A stretch of DNA of 64,000 bases, from assembly GCA_009760855.2 (NCBI GenBank), contig WPIO01000001.1, positions 17,932,501 to 17,996,500 on the forward strand, in the 5' to 3' direction. A program made the translations under genes and the position numbers. How positions within the stretch are numbered: position 1 is the stretch's first letter; the number at the start of each line of letters is the position of its first letter. The notes under the pieces were generated by a model that was given only the letters and a program-made list of their open reading frames with translations, was not told the DNA's origin and ran no database searches. Below, piece by piece: positions 47,138-58,423 of the stretch. The DNA is from Cristatella mucedo. Lineage: Eukaryota > Bryozoa > Phylactolaemata > Cristatellidae.

Positions 47138-48294
47138 ATTTTTTATTATTTTTGTAGATAGGGAAAACCACCCAAATGCATTTTCGGATAAGCAGGGAGT
47201 TAAATAATTCATTAAAATTATTTCCCATACCTTAATCCTCCCAGTTTTCTGAATGCAGTTACTATATTGAACAACCGTCTCAAATTCAAAGTGGAAACTT
47301 TCTAATGCATGCAGATCACCATGAATTTGGCATCATAAGTGTTTTCTACGAATTTTAATACTGTATTTTATACTGTTTTGCAGCTCTTTTTTCAGTAGGA
47401 AACATTTTTAATTGGTGTCCCTCTTAACTATACTATCGATTTCTAGCATATTCTCATACATGGTCTTGGCCCCAGGTATATGCATTCGCACCACCAAATG
47501 TCTCAAAAGCTTGACCATTCCTGAAGAAGTGCTCGATACAGTCGTCGAGATGTATTTTTCGAGGGGGAATACTTGGCACACCCACAAATTCGGACTTCAC
47601 CGTGTTCTGCTAGTGCTACCAAACTATTCTTCCAAAATGGCCGTTTCCGAACAGACTCGAAACTGCCAAACAGCCTTATCTGCATGCTTTTTTTTCGTAG
47701 TAGGTTATCCTAGTTGACAGCAAGTACAATCTGCAGCATTTATTTGCTTCCTCATATTAATACTACCATGTGGTAGTGTTTTTTTGCCTTAATTTAGATA
47801 GATATCTGCAACAATCAATTAGTCATTTGTTGTAAAATACTGAAATGTTTGCTTGAGGTTGGTGTTGATTGCTTAGGTGCGCATGCTAATTGTGCCGGTC
47901 CCCTTTTCTTTTAGAAAGCTGCTTTACAGTGGCACACCTTATGGACTCTTTGCATATCTTTTGATGTTTATCTATAACTGACTAGTCTTTTCTTAGTCGG
48001 TTTCCTACATTTGGGGGTCCAGGAGTAGTAAGTGCTGATTGACGAAGCTCTTTTTTAAGCCATGCTTTTATGCTTGTTAAATCGTACATGTTTAAGTAAA
48101 TAATTATTTGAAACAAATTTTCAATGCTAGAGAGACTACTAAAGTGCATTTATTCTCCTAATCTTATCACGAAGTGATGTCAATGTGTTTGTGTCGGAGA
48201 CTCAGGATTACTTTCCAGTTGTCTGACCACGAGTTGCCCACATGGTTTTCTAGTTTTACACGCTGCATGTCCTCTTGCTCTGTTCCCTATTTAG

Positions 48295-48474
48295 ACTGTC
48301 TGCAACGGAGGAGGCTAGCGATGTTTGCTTAGATTGCCAAGAAACTTCTTCTGATAGTGCCCGAGGGGCCTCTCAGGCTAGCCAGCTCGAATGCCTGCGG
48401 CTGGAGTTGTCGCCAGAGCTACGCAGGCAGCTGGCCATCACCGAATTGCAGACTGCTGCCATCCAGTATCAAAG
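48295..48474 (+). CDS. Four-exon gene, exon 3
   Basis: Acceptor CCCTATTTAG|A and donor TCAAAG|GTACTA, both phase 2; length 180. Encodes LSATEEASDVCLDCQETSSD and a helical segment LELSPELRRQLAITELQTAA. If the last intron is not removed, reading runs on to a stop at 48508 after YYAQLPYACV, giving a shorter alternative C-terminus. Confidence 0.75.
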
Positions 48475-48576
48475 GTACTATGCTCAGCTGCCTTATGCCT
48501 GTGTTTGACTGCGATGGTGCTTCTTCCATTGGCAGATCACGGTGAAGCATTTTCGCGGTACTTTTGCTTGTCATAG

Positions 48577-48916
48577 GCCACAGCCATCGTTAGCACTCGT
48601 CCCATGGACAGGACCTGCAGAACGCTGCAAGGAAGCAGCAAAGCAAGCCGACGAAAAAGTTAACTCGCGAGGATCTGCTAGCACCAAGCAGACAGGTGGT
48701 GTAGAGCTGGCTTTAGAGGAGGAGGAAGAAGAAAAAGACGAGCTGCTGCTGCTGGTCGAGCTCTCTGAGGATACCAATGCTGGATCGACCTGCACGGCCA
48801 TGGCGACTTCAACCCCGTACGTCTGCTTGCCACTCCTTAAAGACTGCTGTCTATGCGCCGTGCCTAATGATCTCTGTCGACACGGGCCTGCGAATCGTAT
48901 GCTGGCCGTAGAGTGA
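48577..48916 (+). CDS. Four-exon gene, exon 4 (C-terminus)
   Basis: Acceptor TTTTGCTTGTCATAG|G matches phase 2 from exon 3 and gives QYQR-PQPSLALVPWTGPAER. This resembles the RPSMELVLWKPLPEL motif near the end of CCDC117 and SELLLWRYPG of HCFC1R1, supporting membership of that group. An acidic tract (LEEEEEEKDELLLLVE) and a Cys-containing tail follow to the stop at 48914. The intron before it is only 102 bases. Confidence 0.68.
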
Positions 48917-49023
48917 TCTTCGGTTTCGAGCTGCCGGCTCATTCACGATGCACTGGCCTCGGAAATGCTACGAATGCTTCCCACGAGGAGCTTGGAGCTT
49001 CTATGTCAAAGGAGTAAAACTTA

Positions 49024-49958
49024 GCTATTAGTAGTTAATAGTACATTTGTATAGCACACTCAGATAACTTACTCTTTCTAGGCACTTCACATTTGCTGTA
49101 AAGGAAGCATGATCGAATGGTTAGTGGTAACATGTCAATGTCAACAAGCATACACATCGTTAGAGGTGACATGCACAGGGTCAACATGCAAGTATTTTGG
49201 TAAGTGCATGCTGACGCAGTACATGGTAAGTGGCAGCATGTACTGTGTCAGCATGCATGAACGACACTCAAAAAAGGATTAATCACCAGGACCGACTAAA
49301 TGCTGTGATTGAGAGATACGTTTTTAGCTTCCTTTTTAAATGTCAAGTCAGGGGAGTGACATCAGTCGGGAGTGAATTCCAGGCTATGGGAGCATACAAA
49401 CTAAAGGCACGGTCTCCAAAGTATTTGGGGTTCGTACAAGGTCTAGCTAAACGGTGTGATTAAAAAAGCAGGTGGTACGATGCCTAGCCTGGTGGGGTAT
49501 TAGGTCTGATAGGTAGATAGGAGCCATAGAATGAAGGGACCTAAAAGTGAGCGACAAAACCTTGAAGTCAATCCGTTGCTTGACTGGTAGCCAGTGCAGG
49601 TCGGCTAGAAGTGGTTATGTGGCAACTTCGACACTCACGACAGACAAGCCTAGCTGCAAGAGTTTTGCACCAACTCTTAAGTGCCCGATTGCACAGGCCT
49701 GTAGACCAGCAAGCAGTAAGTTACAGAAGTCGACGGTATGTCACAAGTGTGTGCACCAATTTAGATGTGGTATCCCTGCCTAAACAAGCCCGAATTTAGC
49801 AACGTTGTTTAGCTGAAAGTAGGCATACTTGATTGTGGAGCTGATTTTGTCGTCTAACGAAAGGTCACTTTGGAACAGGAAATCTAGATTTCGTCCAGAT
49901 GCAAGTGGAGATATGCTGGCAGAGCCGATGTTGAAGTTAAGTATTCCAATTTCTGAAT
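49024..49958 (-). mobile_element. LINE 3' half, reversed and decayed
   Basis: Reverse copy running from the eroded tail (GCACACTCAGATAACTTACT), through the UTR and ORF2 C-terminal domain (reverse of AARLVCRE and LHWLPVKQ around 49560-49660), to the block just after the RT at about 49950. It starts about 100 bases after the stop codon of the four-exon gene and so may lie in its 3' UTR. Confidence 0.8.
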
Positions 49959-49997
49959 CACATTTGGTTTGCTCTTACTTAGTTAATTGGTTTTATC

Positions 49998-50060
49998 GTC
50001 AGTCAATTGATTAGCTGATTACACAGCCTCGTCTATGTTGCATTAGAAGAGCCTTTATGG
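49998..50060 (-). repeat. SINE family B tail fragment
   Basis: Reverse fragment: TTAGCTGATTACACAGCCTC and AGAGCCTTTATGGCT match the last third of the family. Confidence 0.55.
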
Positions 50061-50461
50061 CTGGTGGACATCAATTGCAGTGGACAACAATGAGCTGCAT
50101 ACTGAAGGTTTCCAACACATGGCCTCGGTCACAAAGTGCTCGCCTGTCACTGCTATGCTAAAGCCTTACTGCATCTCCATCTGTAACGTGAGAGCCACCG
50201 AGACTAAGCTAGTGTTATGCCGAAGTTTCTTGTACTGCAGTCAAAGCCTAATTTTTGATGTGCATATGGTTGCCCACCGACTTATGCAACACATGGAAAG
50301 AGAGAAGCTTGGCTGATTCCAGTGAAAATTTAGTAAGTAGCACAGGAAGGCTAAAAAGGATATGCCAGAGTAGGCTGCAGCAGGAGAGAAGATATGTCAT
50401 TGTAGAATCTGTTACTACAACGGATTGTGAAAGTAATTTTAAAGTCCAGGCAACTTAGCGA

Positions 50462-50582
50462 TCCAAAATGTGGGCTCGAGCATTTCGGTGGGTAATCTTT
50501 TATTGCCCACTGCAAGCAAGAGTGATAGCTACTAAGGCTCTTCTGCCCCTATATTAATGAAGCTGTTGAAACACCTGATCTT
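50462..50582 (+). repeat. SINE family B, 5'-truncated
   Basis: Begins near the B box (GTGGGCTCGAGC), has GGGTAATCTTTTATTGCCCA and GGCTCTTCTGCCCCTATATT, and ends GAAGCTGTTGAAACACCTGA. Confidence 0.7.
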
Positions 50583-50599
50583 TACTTTACTAACAATGT

Positions 50600-53000
50600 A
50601 AGTGAATGAATGATACAATGATACAACTAATATATTGTCATGCAAGGACCAGAAGGTGCGAGGAGGCTGAAACCGGTGATGTAGTTCAGCTTGGTGTGGA
50701 GGAGCCAAGCTATGGTAAGAGTTTAGCTGTCTATTTGTCGATCAATCGGGAGCCATTGAAACTTATTTTGCAAAAGACTAACTTCTATTCTTGAATTTAA
50801 AACCAATATAGCAGCCATATTAATCTCCAACTGTAGAGGTTTAGTGGCTGTTTCTGGTTTTTTGTAGTAATACTGACTTCCAATTTGGAGATTACCAAGT
50901 CAGCCGTAAGATCTGTCGTCAGCCACTCCGGTAAATAGTCCCAAGCTTTGGCAGCGATCAACATGATGGGGCTATAGCTGTTGAGGCGGACCTTCTGAGT
51001 TCAGATGTTAAACTCCAAGCAGTCATCAGAGAGGAATCTTGAATTAGGAGACTTGACAATGGTTGCCCCATGTATTCTAATCGTTTGTTAAGGGTTTCCT
51101 GTCATCCAGGCACGACGAGTTTTCTCATGTGTTCCTAACGTTTGTGGCTCATGTAAAAAAATTCAACTTGAGTCATTCACTGTCACTCACTTTTGTGGTC
51201 ATTCGGGTTCTTTTTTCTTTAGTCTTGCATTTAATCATATGCAATGGACAATCGTTGCTATGCTTTGGCTTGACCATATCGCCGCTGATGTTGCCATTAC
51301 GGTTTTCCTGACTGCCTTTTATCGAACGTTCTATAAGCAATTGTCATTTCTTTAGTATCTATAAAGTACCTAGTAAGAGATTCAGTTCTGCTTCTATGAA
51401 TGATTGAATCCCAAGTCCAAGTACTAGAGCTGAAGTCACAAAAACGAGTTCCTGTGTGTAATGAGACAAACTGTGCCCATGACAGTGCCATTTCACTGCA
51501 AGTTTTTCCGAGCAGTTTTATCATAAATAGGCTCCTTTTTGGATGTCTTTTACCAAGTATCACATCCGACAGCTGTTTTGGTCGTTTTTGCTGCAGGTTT
51601 GTTGGACCCGAGTCGACACCGAGTGGTCTACGCTTTTCATGTGACAATGATGGTTTTATGGAGACCTGATGTCTAGTACCTGGCGATGTGACTGTTAGCG
51701 GGCTGAAAGTGGCAGCTTTTATGCCCAGAATGTCTTGAACCATTTCATAGCAGCACTACGCCTATTTTCCTAATGACGCCTTGTTGCCTCTTGTTGCTAG
51801 CAATTAAATTTTGTAGTTTTTGTTAGCTTTTCTTACTTCTACTCGTTTCCTTATCCTACTATTGTCCGTCGTGTTAACCGCGAAGCTCAGATCACGATTG
51901 TATATTATGGACCGCAATTTAGAATGCATCAGCAACTTTCACGGTATTCTGCTTTTGCATACTCGAGAACACTTCCGCTGCACTATTGTGCCTAGTGCTG
52001 CTGCTGTAGATATTGCAAAATCGAAGCCATCCAAGCGACGAACGCCCGGAAACGGCTAAGCTAAGACCTGTTTTGCAAATCGCTAGAGTTCTTTGTCCCC
52101 AACGTCAGAAAAAATTATGCGTGAATGGAAATCTACCACATTTAGTTGAGTCCTTTACTACCGTTCGTGGTTGTGGTCGTTTTGAGCTCAATGAGATGGT
52201 GTTACTGGATGTCAAGCATACGTTTTAGTCACGCTTCGCGAGTCAGCCATCGCCCGTAAAACGTGCCGGCGTCAAACATGGGGTAACCGAAGGGGCTCCC
52301 AGCACCAAGCTAACGTCCGTATTATTGCCACTAACAGCAACCCAATTTTTCCTGCTGGATGCTAATGCTAATTTGACTAATCATTCGATAATTTCTTATT
52401 TGTGTTAGAACTGCTGCTCGTTTCTGTAAAGTAGTAGTGATGAAGCCACCGCCAACCTCGCTGACCACATATCTTGTGCCACTGGAATGTGTTCTCGTTA
52501 AGCATTCAATCGTTACTTATTAGCTGCCTGATAGTTGCAATGCTCTTGGCATTTTCGTTGTTATGGAGGCCTTGCTGAAGTTGACTTACTACTCCGTTAT
52601 AACCGAAAGCTACCCCAGGTTTTCATTTTTTCATGCACCGAAATCGTTGAAAATTGGAGGTGGAGTAGCCGTTGTCGCCAACACCTCTTTCAATTTCAAG
52701 TCTTTGTCTGATCCTGCTAAACAATGTTTTGAATCTCTGGCTCTCTGTCCAGGTAGTGTTAAGTTCCCAATAGTGGTGTTAAGCTATAGTCTTTCTGCAA
52801 TTGTAGGTTCATCTCTGATTTCTTACTGTCTGTTCTTTAAATAAGGATTGCCCACTACTCATGCTTGATATTTCAATATCTATTTTGATAACCCATCAGG
52901 AGCAGTGCTCCAGCATACTTTTACAGTCCGTCTCTCTGCCTCCTGTACTCACATTCAAGCCCCTACGCATATAAAAAATATTAGATGTAAAGCCTCATTT
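50600..53000. other. No gene seen
   Basis: Frames up to 148 codons exist on the minus strand (51297-51743), but I recognise nothing in them and they lack convincing splice context. Confidence 0.35.
51353..51405 (+). mobile_element. LINE tail-like fragment
   Basis: AGTATCTATAAAGTACCTAG and AAGAGATTCAGTTCT resemble the terminal hairpin; no ATT array. Confidence 0.4.
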
Positions 53001-53001
53001 G

Positions 53002-53135
53002 TGTAGCGGCAGAAGAGCCCGAACGGCTATCGCCACCGCTGCTCGCAGTTGGCATTAAAGAATCGCCCACTGCAGGATTCGTACCCATGACCTCGGTCGT
53101 GAAGTGCTAGCACCTTATCTCATGTGCTATCACGG
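53002..53135 (-). repeat. SINE family B
   Basis: Reverse copy: GCGGCAGAAGAGCCCGAACG, GGCTATCGCCACCGCTGC, AATCGCCCACTGCAGGATTC and the A-box region AGGCCGTGATAG on the minus strand. Confidence 0.78.
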
Positions 53136-53535
53136 CCTTTGTAAAAGGCCACACCTTTATATTAAATCCCCCCTTGCAATTGTACCTTAGCGACATCAAT
53201 CGTCTTCCCTTTCGGCACATCTGATCATAAACAGATTTCAGTCTGCTTGGAATGTGTTTCTGTTTCAGTATAAAAAAATTTCATGTGAATCAAACAGTGA
53301 TACCGTCTGCTGCTGATTTGCTACCTCTGTTCTCCTACTTGACCCTTCTACCCACCTTCACTCCATGATGCAATGCTTCAGTGCTGCCACATTAGTCAAC
53401 GTCCATGATGAGTTTGCACTTCTAATCAAATGACAGGTCATTCCCCGCCGAGTCGCCCTTCGAGTTATGGCTGACACCAAAAGTAAGAAATTCTAAATGT
53501 AGACTTGTGAAGGCTGCCAACAGTTCGGGAAAGTT

Positions 53536-53655
53536 GCATCCACTGTTAAGTCGGCCTACTTTCAGCTAGGCAACATCGCCAAAATCAGGACCTCAGACAA
53601 GAGTACGGCAGCAACTAGTTCACGCGTTTACGTCATCGTTGCTAGACTTGGGCGA
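53536..53655 (+). mobile_element. LINE ORF2 fragment
   Basis: ACTGTTAAGTCGGCCTACTT, TCAGCTAGGCAACATCGCCA and AAGAGTACGGCAGCAACTAG correspond to STVKSAYFQLHNIAKI and DKDTTSKLV. Confidence 0.65.
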
Positions 53656-53821
53656 TTCCCTTTATTCACGAGGAGCCTTTTCATATTTTTAGAAAAAGAG
53701 ACCCGGTTGCACGGGCAGCATATTTATTCACACATCAAACAGCACTAGGTTAAACCTGAGTTGAAGCAACAGGTCTGTTTACCGCATGCATCGAAGCCAA
53801 CGCAATTACTGCTTCTGCGTC

Positions 53822-54058
53822 TCAGCTCATCACAGTGCACGTGTCAGCAATGAAATAGCATCGCCGGGAGCCGTGTCGAAGTACAGTTATAGAAAAAAGA
53901 AAGAAGAGCAGTATCGTGAGAATCTTATGTATGATGGCACTGATCCATTGGCGATGCCGTCTTAGGCGAGCTAGTTTCTCATCACTGGGTCTCAGTGAAC
54001 TCAGACCTAAAGATTGCTGCTGCTGCTGCGATGACACGTGTCCACTTCCTCTAGGCAT
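53822..54058 (-). CDS. Small single-pass membrane protein or terminal exon, unknown
   Basis: ATG-started frame of 78 residues. It begins MPRGSGHVSSQQQQQSLGLS, then has a basic stretch (KLARLRRHRQW), one clear hydrophobic helix (ILTILLFFLFSITVL), and a short tail (RHGSRRCYFIADTCTVMS). The positive-inside pattern would put the N-terminus in the cytosol. A T-rich tract with TTGTAG directly before the ATG could be an acceptor, so it may be a last exon. It does not join the vWA exon at 56645 in phase. No family recognised. Confidence 0.4.
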   Translation of the reverse strand: MPRGSGHVSSQQQQQSLGLSSLRPSDEKLARLRRHRQWISAIIHKILTILLFFLFSITVLRHGSRRCYFIADTCTVMS

Positions 54059-54892
54059 CTACAACGTTGCAAAGAATTGTGGCAGACACATGGCACGGTG
54101 TGTTCCGAACGTTTTTGTTGAAAACCACAAACCGACTTTTTTCTGTGGCTGTAAATTCCGTCGGGAGATAACGGGTTTTCTACAATGTCAAGCGACTAAA
54201 GTAATGTGGAGCATGTGAAAATATTTATTGACAACCCAGAAACAAGCACACATGCTGCTAGTAAGTATGTCCTTAGTGTGGCGTCGCCCCACTACGATTA
54301 TGTATGACCTCCCCTTGTCTAGCCAGCCTTAGAGGCCACAACCATCTGCATCTGTATATTCTGCTGTAGCACATTCCACAAAGTCGGGTTTACTGAAAAG
54401 GTCAGCTATTGGTGTAGGCCGAACACACTACACTGCCTCAAGTGCCTGTCGGTATCGCTCTGTAGTTGTCCTATGGGGTTCAAATCGGTCAAGTGGCTGG
54501 GCCTCTGTGCCAGCAACAATCAAGGATTCATCAAAAAGTATTTTGCTCACGTTTGGTCAAGCACGTTGAATACTGTAGTTGGGTCTTTAAATTTGGAAAA
54601 AAGATAGCGACCGTAAGCACACTGCCAGGCCAGTGGAGCGCCTTCTGACGAATCCCTGTTTGCTGCTGGTGCAATGGCCGAGCCAGTCGCCTGATTTGAA
54701 CGTGATAGGACGACTATATAGCGATATCGACAGAGGCAGGGTATTGCAACAGGCCACCATCGAGGATCAGGGCTCTCTATCGGATGGAAGCAAGGGAAAG
54801 AGAGATCGGCAACTTTTTATTAATGTGGGCTGCGACGCCGAGTCTCTGAGGACCTGGCTGATCTTCCACTCATGGCTCTGCTCTCTAATCGC

Positions 54893-54985
54893 TGTAATAA
54901 TAATAATACCTTTGTATAATGCCCCCAGAGAGCTTCCATCTCTTTCTAGATACTTTACATTTGCTGTCAGCCACTACGGCAAGTT
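54893..54985 (-). mobile_element. LINE 3' tail
   Basis: AATAATAATAATACCTTTGT, CCCAGAGAGCTTCCATCTCT and TTCTAGATACTTTACATTTG: a reversed tail with intact hairpin outline. Confidence 0.75.
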
Positions 54986-54992
54986 CAGGCAG

Positions 54993-55111
54993 CTGGGCTT
55001 GGGCCATAGATCTTGGCCAAGGGGTAAGGTGCTCGCTGAACACGGTTCCAGTTCAAGCGGTAATGATACCGGTAAGCCTCTGTGTAAACGGGTCTATTCA
55101 ATCATCTAATT
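54993..55111 (+). repeat. SINE-like, diverged family B copy
   Basis: CCAAGGGGTAAGGTGCTCGC head and CGGGTCTATTCAATCATCTA tail; the middle is shortened. Confidence 0.5.
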
Positions 55112-55234
55112 TTTTACCTTTATCTTGGCTAGACCCTAATTTTCTTTTTAAGGTAATTCAGACTGGTTGCAGCTGCTATTATTCTAGGTGGACTACATCC
55201 AGCTGCATTTACCATTCACAACTCCCTAGTCAGG

Positions 55235-55238
55235 CACA

Positions 55239-55319
<81 letters not shown>

Positions 55320-55342
55320 GCACACACACACACACACACACA
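55235..55342 (+). repeat. Compound (CACG)n-(CA)n microsatellite
   Basis: A tetranucleotide CACG array of about 55 bases passes directly into a CA array with one CGCG interruption. Confidence 0.95.
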
Positions 55343-55595
55343 CGGTGATTGATGAACTGAACCCTCTTGCAGGCTACTTTAGATTGGAATCCTGGATGCT
55401 GACCAACTTTGTTAGCTAAACGAAGATAAACCCCAACGAGGAGGTGGGGTTTACAAACAGTAGCAATGACACCCAAAACGCTGATTGGAAATCATTATCT
55501 CTGCACTATTCGTGACTTGGAGGACACAGGCCGCTACTATTCCTCCACTAGCCAGCTAGTGCACAGCTGTTGGATGTAGCTTCGGGACGGGTCGG

Positions 55596-55640
55596 TGCGA
55601 AGCTGTGGTCCAGCAGCTGTGGTCCAGCAGCTGTGATCGT
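55596..55640 (+). repeat. Short tandem repeat, unit 14 bp
   Basis: GCTGTGGTCCAGCA occurs two and a half times, with the third unit reading GCTGTGATCGTCCAGC. Confidence 0.8.
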
Positions 55641-56644
55641 CCAGCCCGCCGTTGATGAGCTGTGGCTGATAGGCTGAGGCAGGAGGAGAGCAGTTGGAAC
55701 GCTAGCGGAATGGAGAACGGCTGTGTACTGCGAGAATCAGCCGAAATACCTTGTAGTTGAAATGCTTATAGATGCAGGGCAGAAGCCCGTGTGTGCTGTT
55801 GACAGCTATCCAGCACAATAGCTTGTTGGTCTTCATGACTTTGTGCAGTTATTGAAGGAAATGCCTACACAAGGTCTGTCTTTTCTTTAGCCATGTGCAA
55901 TTTCTTGACCAGCGATACTGAACGTCACCGTTTCCTAGAATGTTAGCTATAAATAGCAGTAAAAACATTGCTAATCATCACATTTTTAAGTAATCATTAT
56001 CAATTTTTCCACAAAATTAACTTCTTAGTTGTGGTTTATTTCCCTTGAATTTACCCATGTTGGCAAAGGCAAGGTTATGAAATGAGCCTGCAGACCTTCA
56101 GTCACAAGTTCGCCTGTTATGGCTAGAGATCGGCTGGAGTTGAGATATACCTGCCTGGGCCACCAGGACCCCTTTTATAAAGTTCTGCGATCTGACTCTC
56201 TGCTGAGTATGGCACAAAGCTACTCTTAAGGAAGACCGGAAGCAGGTCGACAGGTAAAAAAGGGGTTACTGTGCTGATTAGGCATTGGCTGCTCAGGTCG
56301 GTAATTTTGCAGCAGTTGTGCTTGCGCCGTTTTAAACTTCAGAACCGTACTCGAAAGGGCTGCTACATGTTATGCAAATGAGGCATTGAGTATAAGCCAC
56401 TGAGGTGCATGACACAATGCAGATTCTTAAAATGAGTAAATGTGCTGAGCAAATCGTCTATTGTGTGTAACAAACGTAACCCCCATCTTATGGCAGCTCA
56501 AAATTCAAGAGGGCGACACAGCCTTTAAAAAGGTTCTGTGATGCCCCTTGGCTTTAAATCACTATTCAAATCCAGCCGGCTCCTCAGCCACACTAGTGTA
56601 GTATATTTTCACGCGATTTTGAGTGCGTGCGCATACACCCTTAC

Positions 56645-57235
56645 CTCGGCATATTTCCTTGCTTATCTGGCTTGCATGGTCGCCAGTCTCGGCCTGCACG
56701 TAGTGCCGGCTGACCGGTTCGGTGACGAGCGACTCCACACCTCGGCTGCTGCCACCAATGCTCACCCCGAGCACATCGTAGCCGGCCATCTTAAGCTGCT
56801 GACTCTCGTTCACTGCCTCAGTGCTGACGTCCTCGTCAGCCACGACAATCACTGCCACGCGTCTCGAAGCTGAGTAGGAGTCGTGTGGATAGCCGACCAC
56901 GCCATCCAGACTGGGCACAATACCATTGTCCTCGCGTGCGCGCCTCATGAGAGCTGCCAGTGTAGGCCTAGATTCGCCGATGAGTGAGTCGAGATGGCGC
57001 AGGACGTCGCCGCTGTTGCTGTATTGGCGCAGCGTGAACCCGCGGTGTCTGATGCGGGTGGCCGGGCGGCGACACTCGCAGTCGGGTAGCACCACGGACA
57101 GCCGAACGCGGCGACCGTCGATGGGCAGTGCTGCCGTCACATTGCGGACAAGTGACAGGGCACGATCGCTGCGACCTTGAGCGATCAGCAGCACGTCGAC
57201 TCCTTGCTGACCACTGCAGGCATCGAGGATTGGAG
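56645..57235 (-). CDS. vWA/TSP1 adhesion protein: vWA-like domain 2, metal site lost
   Basis: Acceptor TTTCACTTCAG|CT and donor TGCCGAG|GTAAGG, phase 1-1, 591 bases encoding 197 residues in a single exon. The order of strands follows a vWA fold: GVDVLLIAQGRSDRALSLV, VRLSVVLPDCE, LRQYSNSGDVLRHLDSLIG, RRVAVIVVADEDVSTEAV, LKMAGYDVLGVSIGG. The DxSxS of the metal site is replaced by AQGRS, so metal-dependent binding is unlikely. The donor shows that more exons follow at lower coordinates; I could not find them in phase. Confidence 0.75.
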
Positions 57236-57454
57236 CTGAAGTGAAATGTTAATAAACGTCGACACGTTTATTCGAGCACGGGAGCAACATGTTAGCGCTG
57301 TGGGGCTGCTGCTCTGCTGCCTCTGCTGCTGCAGGCTGCTTGTGGCCCAAAGCCTGCCCTCCCCCACTATCCAGCTGCGAAGCTCACGCCTGTGGCGCTA
57401 AGCCATCCGCGAGTGCCTACTGGGCTGCACACAGCACAGCAGGCTGGCGCTCAC

Positions 57455-57670
57455 CACCGCCGCAGGGCTTGGAGGAGTGGCAGGGCACCGCTGTCGACTC
57501 GACTTCTCCTTTCTGGCAGTCGCCGTAGGGTGAGAGGCACGTTCGCGAGATGCTCTGGAATCCGCCGCCTCCGCACGTCACGCTGCACGGTGTCTCGTAG
57601 AGCCAGCTGGACCAGCCGCCGTTGCTGCCTTGGCCACCACCATTCAAGCCATAGTTGTCATTGCCATTAT
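57455..57670 (-). CDS. vWA/TSP1 adhesion protein: TSP1 repeat 2
   Basis: Acceptor CGGTTTGCAG|AT and donor GGCGGTG|GTGAGC, phase 1-1, 216 bases. A Gly/Asn-rich linker (NGNDNYGLNGGGQGSNGG) leads into WSSWLYETPCSVTCGGGGFQ, then SISRTCLSPYGDCQKGEVES and the last Cys pair. It has all six cysteines of the repeat. Confidence 0.87.
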
Positions 57671-57872
57671 CTGCAAACCGAACGAAAATGCAAAACATTC
57701 GGTCCAGCCTCCGCCCCCTCCTGCCTAAGGCAAGGACCCTCGCAGCCAAGCTGGTCCTTTCGTTTGTGGACATCCAGTCTAGACCTGTTACGCTGCCTCT
57801 TGCAGGGCTTCCGGCTTTTGCAATACAAAGCCGGCAATTGGTGGGAAGCTCTGCTGCTAGGAGGAGCTAGTA

Positions 57873-58041
57873 TGAGCCGTGATGGTGCACTAGGTAAGGT
57901 GGTTGCTTTTCACGATCTCGGTCCCGATGTCGCAGGTTCGAATCCTGCGGTGGGCGATCCTATATCGTCACTGCAAGAGGTGGTGATAGCCTTAAAGGCT
58001 CTTCTGTCGCTATACAAAAGAGGCTGTTAAATCAGCTAGTA
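57873..58041 (+). repeat. tRNA-derived SINE, family B, well preserved
   Basis: TGAGCCGTGATGGTGCACTA head, intact B box GGTTCGAATCC, GGGCGATCC block, GGCTCTTCTGTCGCTATACA and GGCTGTTAAATCAGCTAGTA. It lies in the intron between the short cysteine exon and the second TSP1 exon of the vWA gene, antisense to it. Confidence 0.88.
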
Positions 58042-58195
58042 TATAATTTAATTAATACATATTTAAAAATATATAATAAATACTAATACTACTACTAATA
58101 TATAATAATTTAAGGAATTTAATTGATGTAATATATTAATTTAATTTAATTTATTTAATTAGATTATATTTAATCTACTAAAAGGCCTGCATGTC

Positions 58196-58330
58196 GTAAT
58201 AATAATAATAATAATAATAATAATATTGCACTTGATAAAGCGCCCTCAGAGAACTTAATCTCTTTCTAGGCGCTTTACATTTGCTGGAAAGGGAAATGCA
58301 ATTGAATGGTAAGTAAAATCATGCTTGAAA
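58196..58330 (-). mobile_element. LINE 3' tail
   Basis: A clean AAT array, then GATAAAGCGCCCTCAGAGAA, CTTAATCTCTTTCTAGGCGC and TTTACATTTGCTGGAAAGGG. Very close to the main copy, hence young. It lies in an intron of the vWA gene. Confidence 0.85.
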
Positions 58331-58423
58331 AACAAACAAAATGGATAAACTCTGCAGCCGCCACTGCTGTAGCAGACGATGCATGCCTATCTCTGTATGA
58401 GTTGCTGCTTGTCAGCACCTCAC

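Larger units (their letters stand above)
45081..48294 (+). other. Intron 2 of the four-exon gene
   Basis: 3.2 kb containing two SINE B copies; otherwise no recognisable element. Confidence 0.6.

Noticed and set aside
48475-48916. Exon 4 of the four-exon gene starting at the TTGGCAG acceptor at 48538
   Set aside because: That acceptor is in the wrong phase and gives a stop after three codons; the acceptor at 48576 keeps the frame.
51297-51743. 148-residue minus-strand frame
   Set aside because: No recognisable domain and no splice or promoter context; frames of this length occur by chance.
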